This document shows positions 45,223 through 57,473 of a stretch of DNA of 64,000 nt, piece by piece. This DNA comes from Colocasia esculenta. Taxonomy: Eukaryota; Streptophyta; Magnoliopsida; Alismatales; Araceae. The stretch is taken from NCBI GenBank assembly GCA_014218235.1, contig CM024760.1, positions 66,032,961-66,096,960 on the forward strand, read 5' to 3'. The notes beneath the pieces are model-generated. The model was not told where the DNA came from. It saw nothing but the letters and a program-made list of their open reading frames with translations, and searched no databases. Positions within the stretch are counted from its first letter, which is position 1. The number at the start of each line of letters is the position of its first letter. The position numbers and the translations under genes are program-made.

Positions 45223-48200
45223 TGTAACGTCGCGCGTTTTTCGGATCTTCGTGGATCCTCGGTTTAGCGTATGGGGTGGTCACACCTTAACCAGTGCGAC
45301 TTGTGTTGTGTGTTTCTTATTGGATCCTTACCAGGCTTGGTTATGGGTCTGTGTTGGTGTTCAGTACGCTGGACATCAACAGTGGGTTGGCGTCCAGGTG
45401 GGTGACGTCGACTTTGTGTTGGCGGCCATGGGTTGCCATTAACATGGTTTTAGCGTCCATCGATGTGGACGTCTACTATGGTTCTAGTGTGTTCCGTTGC
45501 ACGAACTTGGCGGCCAAAGATGTGGACGCCTAGTTGGGTGGCGGTTTGGTTAATGACACAGAGGTTGACGTTAACCTGACGCACCTATGTTTTTAGGGCT
45601 GACCTGAGCCTTGTTCTTTCCCCACTCTCTCCCCTCCTCTTCGCCCACCTTCACTCTTGAGCCTCTTCACGAGTTCCGGTGGTCGACGGGAGTACGAGGG
45701 GCAGCCGTGGTGCGCGTGGTAGCGGCAAATCAGGCGGGGAATGACGAATTGGAGCGCGATGTTCGCGGGGTGTTCCTCGGGTTTCGGCGTGATTCAAGGT
45801 TCTTCGGAAGTTCAATCGCGTTTCTGAGGTAGGGATTGGACCCCTTGACTTCTCTTATTTGAATTGTCATGCTCCATTTGCATAGATTACTTGTTAATTG
45901 TGTTTTTGGGGAAAAGGGGTTACCATGCCGAGAAATTGGATGGTTTGATCGATCCAAGTATTGGATCTTGCTTTTCTGGTTTAATTATGGTATATAGATG
46001 TAAGGGGAAGTGTTTCCTCTTGTTTTTCTATTGTATTTTTGGCTAGATTGCCCGTGCAATCGGCCTAGGGCCATTTTGTGTGTTCTGGCGGGTTCTGCAG
46101 TGAAGATCTTGACGTCAACATCGGTTGACGCAGAGTTCTTTGTTGGGAGATTAATGGCTAGGTATCTAGCCGTTGATTGTGGGTAAACGGCCAAGTGGTG
46201 GTCGCTTACTTGGTGTTGACGGCAAGGGACATTTTCGTCTATATCCTTTGGACGGCAATCGATGTCGCCGCCAACCTGTGCATGTGCACAGTGTGTTTTT
46301 AATGGCATTTTTGTTATAAGTGTTGCGGTGTATTAACACCTGTGGTGCTCTTGGAGCACGGGGCTTTTGAGGTCAGTTTACCGGCTATGTAGTTGTGAAA
46401 TATCACAGGGTTTTGATGTCGTGCAAGTGGTTTGTATATGCATGGCACATCGTACGTTATCATGTTTATTATATATTAATTATTGTGGTGTTGTGGCGAT
46501 GAGGTTCACGTCTGAACCTAGCCTCGATCTTCTAGGATCTTTTATAGATTATTCTAGATGGATAATTAGTAAAGTGTAAGTATGATTATTATGTAAATAT
46601 TGTGGCCAATGTTTAATGTGACCTCTACTGTCACAAGATGTTCAATGATAGGCCAAGTATGATTGGCTATCGTGATTTATATGTGTGTCTGTGTGAATTA
46701 GCTTGGAGGTCATTGTGTGATCAATGACAGGTCGTGGTATTAATATGGTTTATATGTGTGATTGTGTAGGTTAGCTTGTAAGTCACCTTGTGACTGGATC
46801 AAGCTATTTCTAAAATGTGTACCGTGATTGATAATAGAAAGTGTTGTGAAGTGTTTGTGAATATATCGTGGTTTGAGCTTGCCGAGTGTGGTAGTCCGGC
46901 GCCTATTTCGGAATGCCTCTCTAGTTGAGTACCCCAGGTTCTTTGTGAGCCAGGCACGTTGTGTTTGATGTGTTCGGGGTTTGTCCCGGTACGGTGTGGT
47001 ACCGTTGAGGTCTGTGTCGTCTTCCTGGACACCCTCACTCCTGAGTTTGAGTTGTACGTCTGGCTGAGGGAAAGACGGCAGTGGGACAGCGACTTCCCAG
47101 AGTTTGTTCTTTTGTCGCTTGTAGCGCGCTCGTAGTTGGGGGTACGGACACCAGTAGACGTCACTGGTCCCCAGCTAGTCCTGTTTTCCAGTGCCTCACT
47201 TTAGGGTGCTCCGGCCAGAAACCCTAGAGGTGCCAGGCATGGGCCTGCAGCTTATGGCTGCAGGTGTGGTGTTGGTTGATCTCCACAGTTGTTTGACTTC
47301 CTTCTTGTGGTGCGGCAGTTGGACCTTTCGTCCGTGACTGCGAGACTGAGAGGTTGTTCTTGTGTTCTATTGTCCGGGTTGGATACTGGCCTGATCAGCC
47401 AGTAGTCCGTTCCCGTGTGGTGGCGTCGTTCCCTTTCCGACTCGTGCTTTGTCATTGACTATGGTTTGTGAGTTTGTGACTCGTGGTCGAGGTTTGACCA
47501 GTTCGAGGTGTGCCCTGGTGTTGGCACAGTTTTGACTGAGTTGTGGTTTGTGTGACTTGCCGGTTGAGGTTTTACCTGTAATGTTGTGCCTAAGTGATGG
47601 TACAATATAGTTGTGGTTCTGAGTGGTGTTTATCACCTACTTGTACCTTGTGTTCGGGTGTTTGGGTTGTGGTACCTTGAGGTAGCAGGTACATGTACCC
47701 TTCGTGGGTTACTTTATAGTTTTGTGGTGGTACATTGTGTACCAACCTTTTGAGGCTCTCGTGTGTTGTGGAGGTCTTGTGGTTTGACCTGCCACTTGTT
47801 GTATCTTATCCGTTTTAAGTAGATCTTTGTTTATAAGTTATTATGGATTAGTTTATGGTTGTTATTCTTGTTACCCTTTGTGGGTAATTTGCCGATGAGG
47901 CTTATGGCCTAGGCGTACTGTGGTTTGGTGGAGCTGTGCTCCGTGGAGGTCGTGTAATGAGACCTTCCACTTGTGATGTTTCACCTTTCTTTAGGTAAGC
48001 TTTCGATTATGGTTTTAGTATGTGATGGATTGGCCCGCTGTAGCCGATCATGTTACCTGGTGTGTGTAGTTTTTGATATATCGTGGTTTGGGGTTTAATG
48101 GACCAGCACTTGGTTGGCTGTCCTAGTACCCACGTGGTTGAGGTTCGCCTGGGAAGCTTGTAGCCTAGGCAGTGACTTGCCTGTGTGGCTTATAGCTTAG

Positions 48201-48841
48201 ACAACCAGTTGTTGTAGCAGTGTGCCAGTGAGACTGTGGTTTAGGCACTTTAGTAGTTGGGTTGACTAATGATATTATATTAGTCATGTAGTCCCACTTT
48301 CCTTCCGAGGACTTTATGTTTATTATCATGATTATGTTTAATTGTTATTTATTGTTAGGATATGAGCATGAAATGGTTTGGCTATTGGTGTTGCCAGTGA
48401 GACCCTCTAGGGTTGAGGTCTCTTCTGTTTGGTTGTTGAGGTTTTTGGGTGGCCCCTACTGAGCCAGTGACTTGTTGAGGCTCACTCCCTACAGTTCTTT
48501 TCAGGGCTTGCCGTGTGTTTGGCTTGCAGCGGCGTTGTGTCAGACTTGTACCACCAGCAGTAGTGTAGTAGTTAGTGTTGTGTGAGCTTATGCTCCCTCG
48601 GGGTATGCCCCAGGTAGTTGTACTTTTTTTAATTCGACATGTATTAATGTAATGGGACAGTTGTACAAATTTGTGAACAGATATAAGCACATGTACTTTC
48701 TTGTGTTCTATACTGTGTAGTTGTCTTTTATACTCTTACTGGACACGTGTGTGAGATATCCCTTGAGAGACTTCGGTCTGTTCGCGTGAGGCAGATCTGG
48801 ATATGGAGCCTTAATGGGCATAAATACCCCGGTCCGTCACA
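45223..48841 (+). repeat. LARD-like LTR 3, 3619 bp
   Basis: TGTAACGTCGCGC to GGTCCGTCACA. It is followed by 22 bp of internal sequence, including a primer site (TGGTATCAGAGC, 48844), before gypsy gag resumes on the other strand. So a third internal region once followed and was deleted together with part of the host gag. Confidence 0.9.
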
Positions 48842-48863
48842 GTTGGTATCAGAGCATTGTCCA

Positions 48864-49691
48864 GCATTCATCTACTGTGTGACCTGGCTTGTCACAGTGC
48901 TTGCAGTTGCTTTTTGCCAGAGTGATGGGGACAATAGCTTTGAGTTTCCTTTCTTGGCTGGGTCCCTCCGTGATGTTGGAGGGTTGCTTCTTGCCGTTGG
49001 TTGGCTTAGCAGATGATGGATCAGACGTCATTTCCTTCTTCACGAACTTCCCTTTGATACGGTCAGTGAAGTCCGTAGCATCCTCTAGCAGTTGAGCTTT
49101 CTTTACCATCTCGGCATAGGTCTGGATGTCGAGAGGGGCCAGTTGAGTAATGTATTGTGGCCTAAGGTCGTTGAGAAAGTGCTTAGCCTTCATCCTCTCA
49201 GTATTCACCAGATGTTCAGCATAACGTGTCAGTCTTGAAAATTGGGCTTCATACTCGGCCACAATCAAGCTCCTCTGTTTATGAGCAACAAATTCCGCAG
49301 CCTTCTTCTCTTGGACACAATCTGAGAAATACTTGGAGTTAAAGGCTTCCTTGAATTCGGCCCTACTAAATTGACCATTAGCTCTGGTCGCTTCTACTGA
49401 CTCCCACCAAGTGCGGGCATCCTTTTCTAATTGGAAACTAGCTAGTAGCAACTTATCCCCCGCTGCACATTGCATAACACGGAAAATTCTTTCTGTCTCC
49501 TTTAGCCAGTGCTCGGCCTCATCCGGATCCGTGGATCCTCTAAACCTAGGTGGGTTCAGACTCCTGAAGTTATGATGCAGCTCGCCTGCACCACTACGAT
49601 TTCCACCGCCTTAGGTAGCTTACATAATTGCTCGAGTAAGTTCTTGGATGGTTTGTTGCATGCCCCTCATTTGAGCATGTTCAGCAGTCAT
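48864..49691 (-). pseudogene. Gypsy A: gag with zinc knuckle
   Basis: The ATG at 49691 gives MTAEHAQMRGMQQTIQELL. A stop and frame change near 49580-49480 precede a 208-codon open part: DKLLLASFQLEKDARTWWES, FNSKYFSDCVQEKKAAEFVA, YEAQFSRLTRYAEHLVNTER and the knuckle CKHCDKPGHTVDEC. Gag would coat the RNA genome. The sequence stops at the knuckle because the LARD-like array lies there; DNA between knuckle and protease is lost. Confidence 0.9.
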
Positions 49692-49876
49692 CTTGGTTGC
49701 TTAAGTTCCTACAAAATAATTTGTTGTTAGGATATTGATGTGGAGTTTAATTTGTGCGTGTGTGAGTTTATTTTTAACTGGTTACCCATGGCTCTAACCA
49801 CATCTCGCATAGGTAGGATAATTGTTTCTAGTCGAGGCTGGTCAACCTAAATCATCCTATACTTAAGAACAACCTA

Positions 49877-49889
49877 GGCTCTGATACCA
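49877..49889 (-). promoter_or_regulatory. Gypsy A primer binding site, initiator Met-tRNA
   Basis: TGGTATCAGAGCC on the minus strand, a few bases from the LTR end at 49896. The 190 bp between it and the gag ATG form the leader. Confidence 0.9.
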
Positions 49890-49895
49890 CAAAAA

Positions 49896-52825
49896 TGTCA
49901 CGCCCAGACGCAGAATATCGGAACGCGAGGCAGTTTCAAGTAAACGGGTACAGAGTGAGTACTAGACATCAAACCATTGAACATGAATAAATACTAAAGC
50001 AAATTCATCTCCTTAATAATTTCTAATGTCTAGTTACAACCACTAATATCAGAGCCATTCTATAGGGCCCAATTATATTGAGTAAAAGCAAAAGACTAAA
50101 CTTAAATTCTAACAACTACTAAGACGCTAGGGTGCGCTTGACATCACTCTTGGTCGTTCCCGTCCTCTTGAGTGTAAGTCTCTTCCTCGGTCTCACCTGA
50201 GAACACATAGCCAAAAACACAGGGTGAGCGATAATGCCTAGTAGGACTTAAATATCAGGATCAAGCATGCTTTAAATAATTAATGTATTAAAAAGACAGA
50301 GTAACTAATGATAAAGCGAGAGAGTCAAATAGTGTAAGAAATAGCATGATAGCATGTGATTGAAATAGCACGAGTTTCCAAATATAGTACATGCGTTGAG
50401 TATAGCACAAATAGCAGGATGGCCATAGCACAAATAGCACAAAGTATAGCAATAGCACAATGTGTACAGTATAGCACTTTGTTGTCAATAGACATCCAGA
50501 GAATATAGCACTTTTGATTGTCACTTAGATAGTCGAGATAGATAGCACTCAAGTGTAATGCCAAACACTCTAGTCATTTAACTCTCGCGGGCACTAGCAC
50601 TTTTGGGCTCACATCCCAGGACCAGACGGGGCCCTTTATATATTGCCAGGTATTGGTTATATTGTTTATCTTTAGACAATCAGTCAATGGCCAATAGAGA
50701 GTACCAAGAAATGGATGAGAGTACTAGATGAATACATGAGATAGTAGAGAGAGTGTGAATAGATGAGCGAGTCGAGTATAGATGAGAGCTACAGGTCATT
50801 GCACGTAAAACGTCGAGTAACAAGCGGTAGTAACAGTTGCACAACACGCGTAATTAGTGTTGGCACTCAGGTGGAATTCACTACCCTTCCACTGGCCATG
50901 TTATGCACAAGCCCAGAGGTCCGGCGTGATTCAAGATAAGAGAGAGCATCTACGGTCGTTTGGATCTTACTGATCCCTAAAGGGTAACATACGTGTTAGG
51001 GTACAACCAGCTCGTCGGCCATGTGGGAATCCATGGACAGAGGAGACTTACGGAGGCCTTGAACAAGGATTCACTAGTCCGACAGAAAGAATATCCGATG
51101 GAGAGTTCATCCAAGTCAAGAGAAAGTGTGTACATAAAAACAAGTGCTCGACGTTCTAAAGGAATTCTAGAACAGTGGAGCGTCGGTAACGGTATTTCCA
51201 AAACATCGTGAGAAACAAAGGCAAGTTCATTTAAAATAGGACAATTTAATTACATAAATGAAATAATTTACCAGATTTATTATAAGATATTTTAATTCCA
51301 AGTTAAGCCATAATGGATGGTTCAAAGTGTGTGCACATGTGACAAGAATTCATGAATGTGATAGAATCATGTGAAAAACTTTTAATTAATAATCACATAA
51401 CTGCATTTAATAGTGTTGTTACTGTGTGTGAGACAGTTAATATGGTACAAGATTATTGGAGGAAGTCAAGTTGAGCAAAAATGTAGGGTTTAGGTCAAAA
51501 ATTTCAGAACGCGACGTACTGTTGTAAGGGTCGCGATAGGAGCTGTTCAGAACGCAACATGGAAGTGCAAGGAACGCGATAAGTCTGTCAGAGCAGGGAG
51601 TCAAAACGCGATAACAGGCCCTGCCGCGTTCAGAATGCGATGCGTGCTCTGTCGCGATCAACCCTGAGAATGCGGCCTATCAGGCTGTCACGTTCTCTGG
51701 CCCTGCGCCTGAGTTCGAGCGGGAAAAGGACAGTGCATTGGATTGTGGACCAGGTTTCTATAATGTGACACAAGATCATTCAAAAATTAAGAACAAATCA
51801 CACAGATGATGAAAGTTCATGAAACTAGTTTTAAACGACTCTAGACATGCAAGAGTATTCACAGTAATTAGGAATTGAAAAGTGAACATGGTCTCGGCCA
51901 GTTTCAATCAAGTTATTTAAGAAGATCATGGAACTATGTACAGTGGGTATAAATGAATTAATTCGAGCAGTAGGATGGATGAAAATTAGGGCTTTCAAGG
52001 GTAAACGATTCATGGCAACTATCAGTATCTCCAGTAAAAGTTTCGTGGCATGGTGTCAAGTATACATGGAGATATAAATTAAACATGAGGGTTCGGGATC
52101 ATGGTGTTGCAGAACTTCAAAAAATCAAGAACAAAAGATTGTCTCAATGAAAAATTATGAAACGAGAGGGGTTTTGTTCCTGATGGTTGGAACAACTTAC
52201 AGACGAAATTAATTAGACTTTGCTCGTGAGAATGCCTACCTTTGAGTCATTTGATCTTCTAGGATTTAAAACTTGAAGAACGAGGGTTGAGGACTTGAGC
52301 TGCCTTCTCCCCACGAGTTCTTCCTCTCCTTGGCTTCTTCTCCACGTCTAGCAAGCCCCAGCAACGAGTTAGGGCCGACCATGGAGAGATTGGAGAGTAT
52401 TTAAGCTCCCTTGCTTTCCTTTTCCTACTTTAACTCTAATTCCCCTTTAATTACGAGGTTTCCTATTTTCTCTCACCCTTCTAAGCTTTCCAACTCTTAA
52501 TTGAGTTAAGTTGGGATGCAGTTTCGTGACCAACCAGTTAGGGCAGAGTTAGGAATCCACTTCCCACCCAAATCACTCATTTTAATGCTTTTAATACCCC
52601 TTTTCTATTTAGGTAATATTTAAGTTACGAATTTAGAATATTTTCCTATTATTCCTCTTTTAAAAATCCATATTTTGGCGCAATAAATTTTTGAGGTCCA
52701 TTTAATAAAGCTCATTACTTCTTTTCATTTAATGGGTTTTAATTAATTCTCTTTTCTTGATTTTTTATTGACTTAATTTTTAATACTATTAAATTTTTAT
52801 TTTTCAAAAAATCCAGGTTGCTACA
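49896..52825 (-). repeat. Gypsy LTR shared by units A and B, 2930 bp
   Basis: Same ends as 28213-31138. It is the 5' LTR of gypsy A (primer site and gag to its left) and the 3' LTR of gypsy B (polypurine tract and integrase to its right). The family hairpin at 50225-50240 has lost two pairs through C-to-T type changes. Confidence 0.9.
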
Positions 52826-52843
52826 TCCTCCCCCTCTTAAAAG
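52826..52843 (-). promoter_or_regulatory. Gypsy B polypurine tract
   Basis: On the minus strand CTTTTAAGAGGGGGAGGA directly before the LTR, identical to that of gypsy A. Confidence 0.85.
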
Positions 52844-52845
52844 AA

Positions 52846-54081
52846 TTAGGTCCCCAAATTTATATGATCATAATGGAGAGAATGTCTTACCGAAAAGATC
52901 GGGGTAGTTCCGTTTGATGATTCCTTCGGGTTCCCATGTGGCTTCTTCCACTTCACGGTTATTTCATAGGACTTTAACCACATGGATGGGACAGTTCCTG
53001 AGTTGTTGCACCTTCTGTTCCAGTATCTTGACTGGCTTCTCTTCATAGGTCATGTCCTTGTTTAGCTCCAACTTCTCATGGCGAATGATATGCGTAGGGT
53101 CATATACATATTTCCTAAGCATAGAGACATGGAACACATTGTGTACGCATGCCAAGTTTGGTAGCAATACCAATCGGTATGCAACCTCACCAACCCTTTC
53201 GAGCACTTCAAAAGGACCGATGAATCTAGGACTGAGTTTTCCTTTAACACCAAATCTTTGGATGCCACGAGTAGGTGACACCTTTAGGAGTACATGATCG
53301 CCAACTTGAAATTCTAAATCTCGCCTTCTCCTGTCAGCATAGCTTTTTGTCTGAACTGAGCAATCTTGAGCCGGTCTCTAATCACCTGAATGTCACGTGT
53401 TGTATTTTGCACCATGTCTACACCTAGCCATTGCTGTTCTCCGACCTCATTCCAGCATGCAGGAGATCTACAGTTTTTGCCATATAGTGCTTCGAACGGT
53501 GCCATCTTAATACTCGCCGGGTAACTGTTGTTATAGGCGAACTCTATTAGAGATAGGCACTCATTCCAATAACCTTGGAAGTCTATAGTGCATGCTCTCA
53601 ACATGTCTTCAACAATTTGGTTGGTTCTCTCAGTCTGCCCATCAGTTTGTGGGTGAAAAGTGGTACTAAAATTGAGCTTAGTACCAAGTGCACTTTGCAG
53701 TCCTTTCCAGAAGTGGGACGTAAATCTCGGATCTCGATCCGAGACAATGGATGATGGAACTCCATGAAGTCTCATGATCTCTTTAACATATAAGGCAGCT
53801 AGTACCTCTACCGACCACTTACTCTTTATAGGGAGGAAGTGATCGGATTTGGTTAATCGGTCGACAATGACCCATATGGCGTCGAGTCCACCACGAGTCT
53901 TGGGTAAACCCATGATGAAGTCCATGCCAATACTTTTCCATTTCCACTCCAGGATATCTAGTGGTCTAAGCACGCCAGCAAGACGCATGTGTTCTGCCTT
54001 TACTTGTTGACAAGTTAGGCAATGAGCCGCATGTTCGGCTACCTCTCTCTTCATGTTCGGCCACCAAAACGTTCTTTTCAT
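52846..54081 (-). pseudogene. Gypsy B: integrase with chromodomain
   Basis: From 54081 leftward: MKRTFWWPNMKREVAEHAAH and CLTCQQVKAEH (intact zinc ligands), catalytic Asp in GMDFIMGLPKTRGG, Asp in SDRDPRFTSHFWKG, Glu in GQTERTNQIVEDML. One base lost near 53345 shifts the frame; 52964-53281 continues with RGIQRFGVKGKLSPRFIGPF and CVHNVFHVSMLRKY. A stop replaces Trp inside HVVKVLW of the chromodomain, whose end lies at 52846-52963 in another frame. It is a near twin of the gypsy A integrase with different lesions. Confidence 0.9.
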
Positions 54082-54084
54082 GTC

Positions 54085-54831
54085 TTAATACATCTTGGTA
54101 CCCCCAGGATGAATAGTGTACTTTGTCTTGTGAGCTTCATACATTAATTTCCTCTTTAGTTCTTCATTGTCGGTGATGCATGTCCTCCCTTGGAACACCA
54201 GCCTTCCATCCTCAGTCATAGCAAAATCCAGTCTTTCAGCTAAGGTTTCCTTGATGTGAACCAAGAATAGATCACTGTCTTGTTGAGTTTTAATCTCTTC
54301 AAACATGTCAGATTGAATCTTGATATTGGCAATCAAGACTCGATCATCCCTATGTTCAATATTCAAGTCTAACCCCGCGAATTGCTCTAGTAGTTGCATC
54401 TCGCCAAGGACTAGACTCGAAACAGATGCCATCGGCTTCCTACTAAGAGCACCGGCCACGACATTACCCTTGCCTGGATGGTATTAGATGTTGAAGTCAA
54501 AATCCTTTAGGTATTCTATCCATCTTCTCTGTCTCATGTTGAGTTCCGTCTGGGAGAATAAATACTTCAAGCTCTTGTGGTCTGAGTAGACAGTAAACTG
54601 TTCACCATATAAGTAATGTCTCTAGATTTTCAATGCGAAGACCACGACAGCCAACTCTAGATCAAGCACAGGGTAGTTGACTTCATGCGTCTTCAGTTTT
54701 CTTGAAGAATAGGCAATGACCTTCTCCTTTTGCATCAATACACAGTCTAGCCCAATCCCTGTGGCATCGGTGTAGATAGAGAAACCTTCTCCCTCTATTG
54801 GAAGAGCGAGAATAGGCGCTGAGGTATGACA
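54085..54831 (-). pseudogene. Gypsy B: RNase H, cut at 54831
   Basis: A stop (CAA to TAA) separates it from integrase. Blocks YSDHKSLKYLFSQTELNMRQ, EYLKDFDFNI and VAGALSRKP are readable; the usual VADALSRK has Asp changed to Gly. At 54831 the gene is cut by a SIRE-like LTR. Reverse transcriptase, protease and gag of unit B are absent. Confidence 0.85.
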
Positions 54832-56121
54832 TGTTGAACCACTCTTATATTTTACCCTTATATTTTGATGATAACAAAATTTATGATTAATTAAATATTA
54901 TCAAATATATTTAATATCATGATTTCCTAATAAATTTAAATTTATTGGAATTATCGATGTATGTTTTGCACTAAAAAGCTAAATCGATGTCCATTCAATA
55001 TACATCGATTTCTGTTCAAAGTGCCACATAGATTTCACTAACAACGACTTGATAAGTTACACAATGATTTGATCGTGTAACGATTTGTTAAGTGAAATAA
55101 CGATTTGGTTTTCATAACGATTTTGATAAGTGAGAACAACGATTTGCTCTCACAACGATTTGGATTTTCATAACGATTTCATAAGTGAGAAACAACGATT
55201 TGATTCTCACATAGATTTGATAAGTGCCATAACGATTTGATCGCCATATCGATTCCTCTCTCACATCGATTTCGTAAGTGAGAAACAACGATTTGATTCT
55301 CACATCGATTTCTCACATCGATTTCATAAGTGAGAAACAACGATTTGATTCTCACATCGATTTCTCTCTTGCATCGATTTCCTAAATGAGAACATCAATT
55401 TGACCAAAACATCGATTTGATAAGTTTCATAACAATTTGGTTGTCACACCGACTCGATAAGTGAAAACATCGATTTCCCATCGATTTGCCTATCTTTATA
55501 ATAACAATTTACTTTTACTTAAACATCAATTTTGTCCAAACATCGACTTCATGTAAACATCGATTTTCTTTATACTTAGATCTTTCAAATATGTTTGGCA
55601 CCTAATGAAAAGTCAAAAATGTCTCTGACAGAAGATTTTCTTTTATCTCTCTAGATCTCTTCTCTCATGTCAGACAGAAAGGTGGTCACTTACTACTTCT
55701 AGGAGAAAACAGGAAGCATAGAGGTATGTGAGCTTTTTGACAGAAACACTGTTTTAGCTAAACACTTTCTTCTATGCTTACAGACCTCATAGACCACCAA
55801 GTGGCTGACAATCTGAAGAAGAAAAAGAATAGAAAGATCAACAACGACTAGAAGAGCTCCAACGGATCTCTTCAACGGATCTATTCAAAAGCCTCTCATA
55901 TAAAATGAAGCAAGGCTGAAGAAAAGAAAGAGAGCTTTCCTGAAGATTTTTGAAGGAGTGTACAACCAGTGAGGAACCTCAACGCCACATACACTCAAAG
56001 GAAAAGAGAGAAAGAGCCTGAGCCAAAAAGAAGTGTTCAAGCAACTGAAGCACTCAAGCATTCAAGCTCCTTCTCCTCTCTTCACTCTCTTTGTGTGCAT
56101 CTTGTAATCTGGGGGAGAGAG
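54832..56121 (+). repeat. SIRE-like copia LTR, 5' part, plus orientation
   Basis: TGTTGAACCACTC follows the gypsy sequence, and the next bases (TTTTGATGATAACAAAAT) resemble the start of the copia 2 LTR. It carries a minisatellite at 54960-55570. It ends in GGGGGAGAGAG at 56121 where the copia 3 LTR is inserted. The R/U5 part with the hairpin ladder is missing. Confidence 0.75.
54960..55570 (+). repeat. Degenerate minisatellite with AACGATTTG/CATCGATTT core
   Basis: Units such as GTGAGAAACAACGATTTG and TTCTCACATCGATTTC repeat for about 600 bp. The frame at 55112-55303 encodes only this repeat. Confidence 0.9.
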
Positions 56122-56290
56122 TGTTGCCCGGTTGGCTAACCCAGAGGGGGGGTGAATGGGTCTTTAAATTAAATTTATCAGATAAAAACCTGAACTCAAA
56201 CAAACATAAAGAGTTCTTGAAAGAGATTAGTAGAGGTTAGTAAAAACAACAATCACACAATGAAGACAATCACACAACACACAGATTTAT

Positions 56291-56522
56291 CCTGGTTCAG
56301 ATCTCCTCTCCTTAGGAGTCCTACGTCCAGTCCCTGAGCAACCCTCAGGATTTCATTAACTAGGGTACAGTCCCCCTATGGACAAAAACAACCACCCAGC
56401 TCAGCTGGTCTTCCTTCACTCCTGAAGGGAACACAACACCCTGGTACCACCAGGTCTTCCTTCACTCCCGAAGGGAAAAACACCACCCTGGAAACCACCA
56501 GGTCTTCCTTCACACACGAAGG
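56291..56522 (-). promoter_or_regulatory. Hairpin ladder in the copia 3 LTR
   Basis: On the minus strand three CCTTC/GAAGG hairpins with loops GTGTGT, GGGAGT and AGGAGT (56507-56522, 56459-56474, 56413-56428) alternate with CCTGG/CCAGG (56487-56502, 56440-56454) and CCAGC/GCTGG (56396-56408). Then come CCTGAG/CTCAGG (56333-56349) and a terminal stem closed by CTGG/CCAG (56292-56330). The linker AAGACC follows each hairpin of the first kind. Confidence 0.7.
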
Positions 56523-57300
56523 GAAAAACACAAGAAAGTCTTGAAAGGAATGACTAGCCCCTAGATCAAGCTTTTACAAAACTCAATCTGAAGCTACAAG
56601 CACTGAGAGACGAAGATCTACACAGTGTGCTCTCTCTCAGAACTAATCTAGCTCTTCCTTAATTTTTCTTCTCACAGCACAAGGAGCTAAGAGCCAAGAT
56701 GGAAAGGAATGAATTTCTGGCTCTAGAGATCTTCTAAAAACTTGAAAGCGGCAGAGTTCTAGACTCTCTTGAATGTCAATAATGCTTCCTTCTTGGATCG
56801 ATGATCTGTCTTCGGAACTTCGTCTTGTATTTATATCTCCAATTTGAATGAGGACGAAGAGATGACCGTTGTCTCACAGCTTTGGTGTACGTTAGACTGA
56901 AGGATCTGTAGAAACTTCCTGTCGACAGTCTTTTGTTCTTTGGAGCACGCAAAGTGATGAGATCTTCTTAGTTGGCTTGTAGTTCTTTCTGTGTCAGATG
57001 TTGTAGGATAGTATATCCTTAAGGTTCTGCAAGGTTGAGCTTTAATGGTAGACAGCTATACTATCTCCAGATGTCAATCAACGTTAGAGCAGATAGACAC
57101 AAATATGGTAGTGACAGTTTATCGTTCTAGAAGATGCATGCAGAGGATACACGAGAATGGAAGATATGTTCTGTATCCGTGCAGAGATACGTTCAGTCTT
57201 TATTAAATGCATGGCAGTCAAATAGACGTGATGCGACTTTGACTATTCAACGCATTTTAAATCAAGGAAAACAATTAATTAATGGAAACGTGACTTATGC

Positions 57301-57456
57301 AATCGTTATGAAAATCTGATAGAATCGTTATGAATAAATTGCTATAAACTCAGAAGAAGTCGTTATGAAAACTTATGAAATCGTTATGAAAATCTGATAG
57401 AATCGTTATGAATAAATTGCTATAAACTCAGAAGAAGTCGTTATGAAAACTTATGA
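57301..57456 (-). repeat. 78-bp tandem duplication in copia 3 LTR
   Basis: Two identical 78-bp units, each with three (A)TCGTTAT cores, at 57301-57378 and 57379-57456. Confidence 0.92.
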
Positions 57457-57473
57457 AATCGTTATCACAACCA

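Larger units (their letters stand above)
34239..48863 (+). mobile_element. Tandem array of a large non-autonomous LTR element (LARD-like): LTR-internal-LTR-internal-LTR
   Basis: Three LTRs (34239-37679, 39642-43260, 45223-48841) and two internal regions of equal length (1962 bp) alternate in direct orientation. LTR 2 and LTR 3 are both 3619 bp. Internal regions start with a Met-tRNA primer site but hold no protein domain, as in large retrotransposon derivatives that borrow enzymes from other elements. Copies differ at only about one base per line of sixty or fewer, so the array is young. It lies in gypsy A between gag and protease. The array probably formed by unequal LTR-LTR recombination or template switching; this is inferred. 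Confidence 0.9.
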
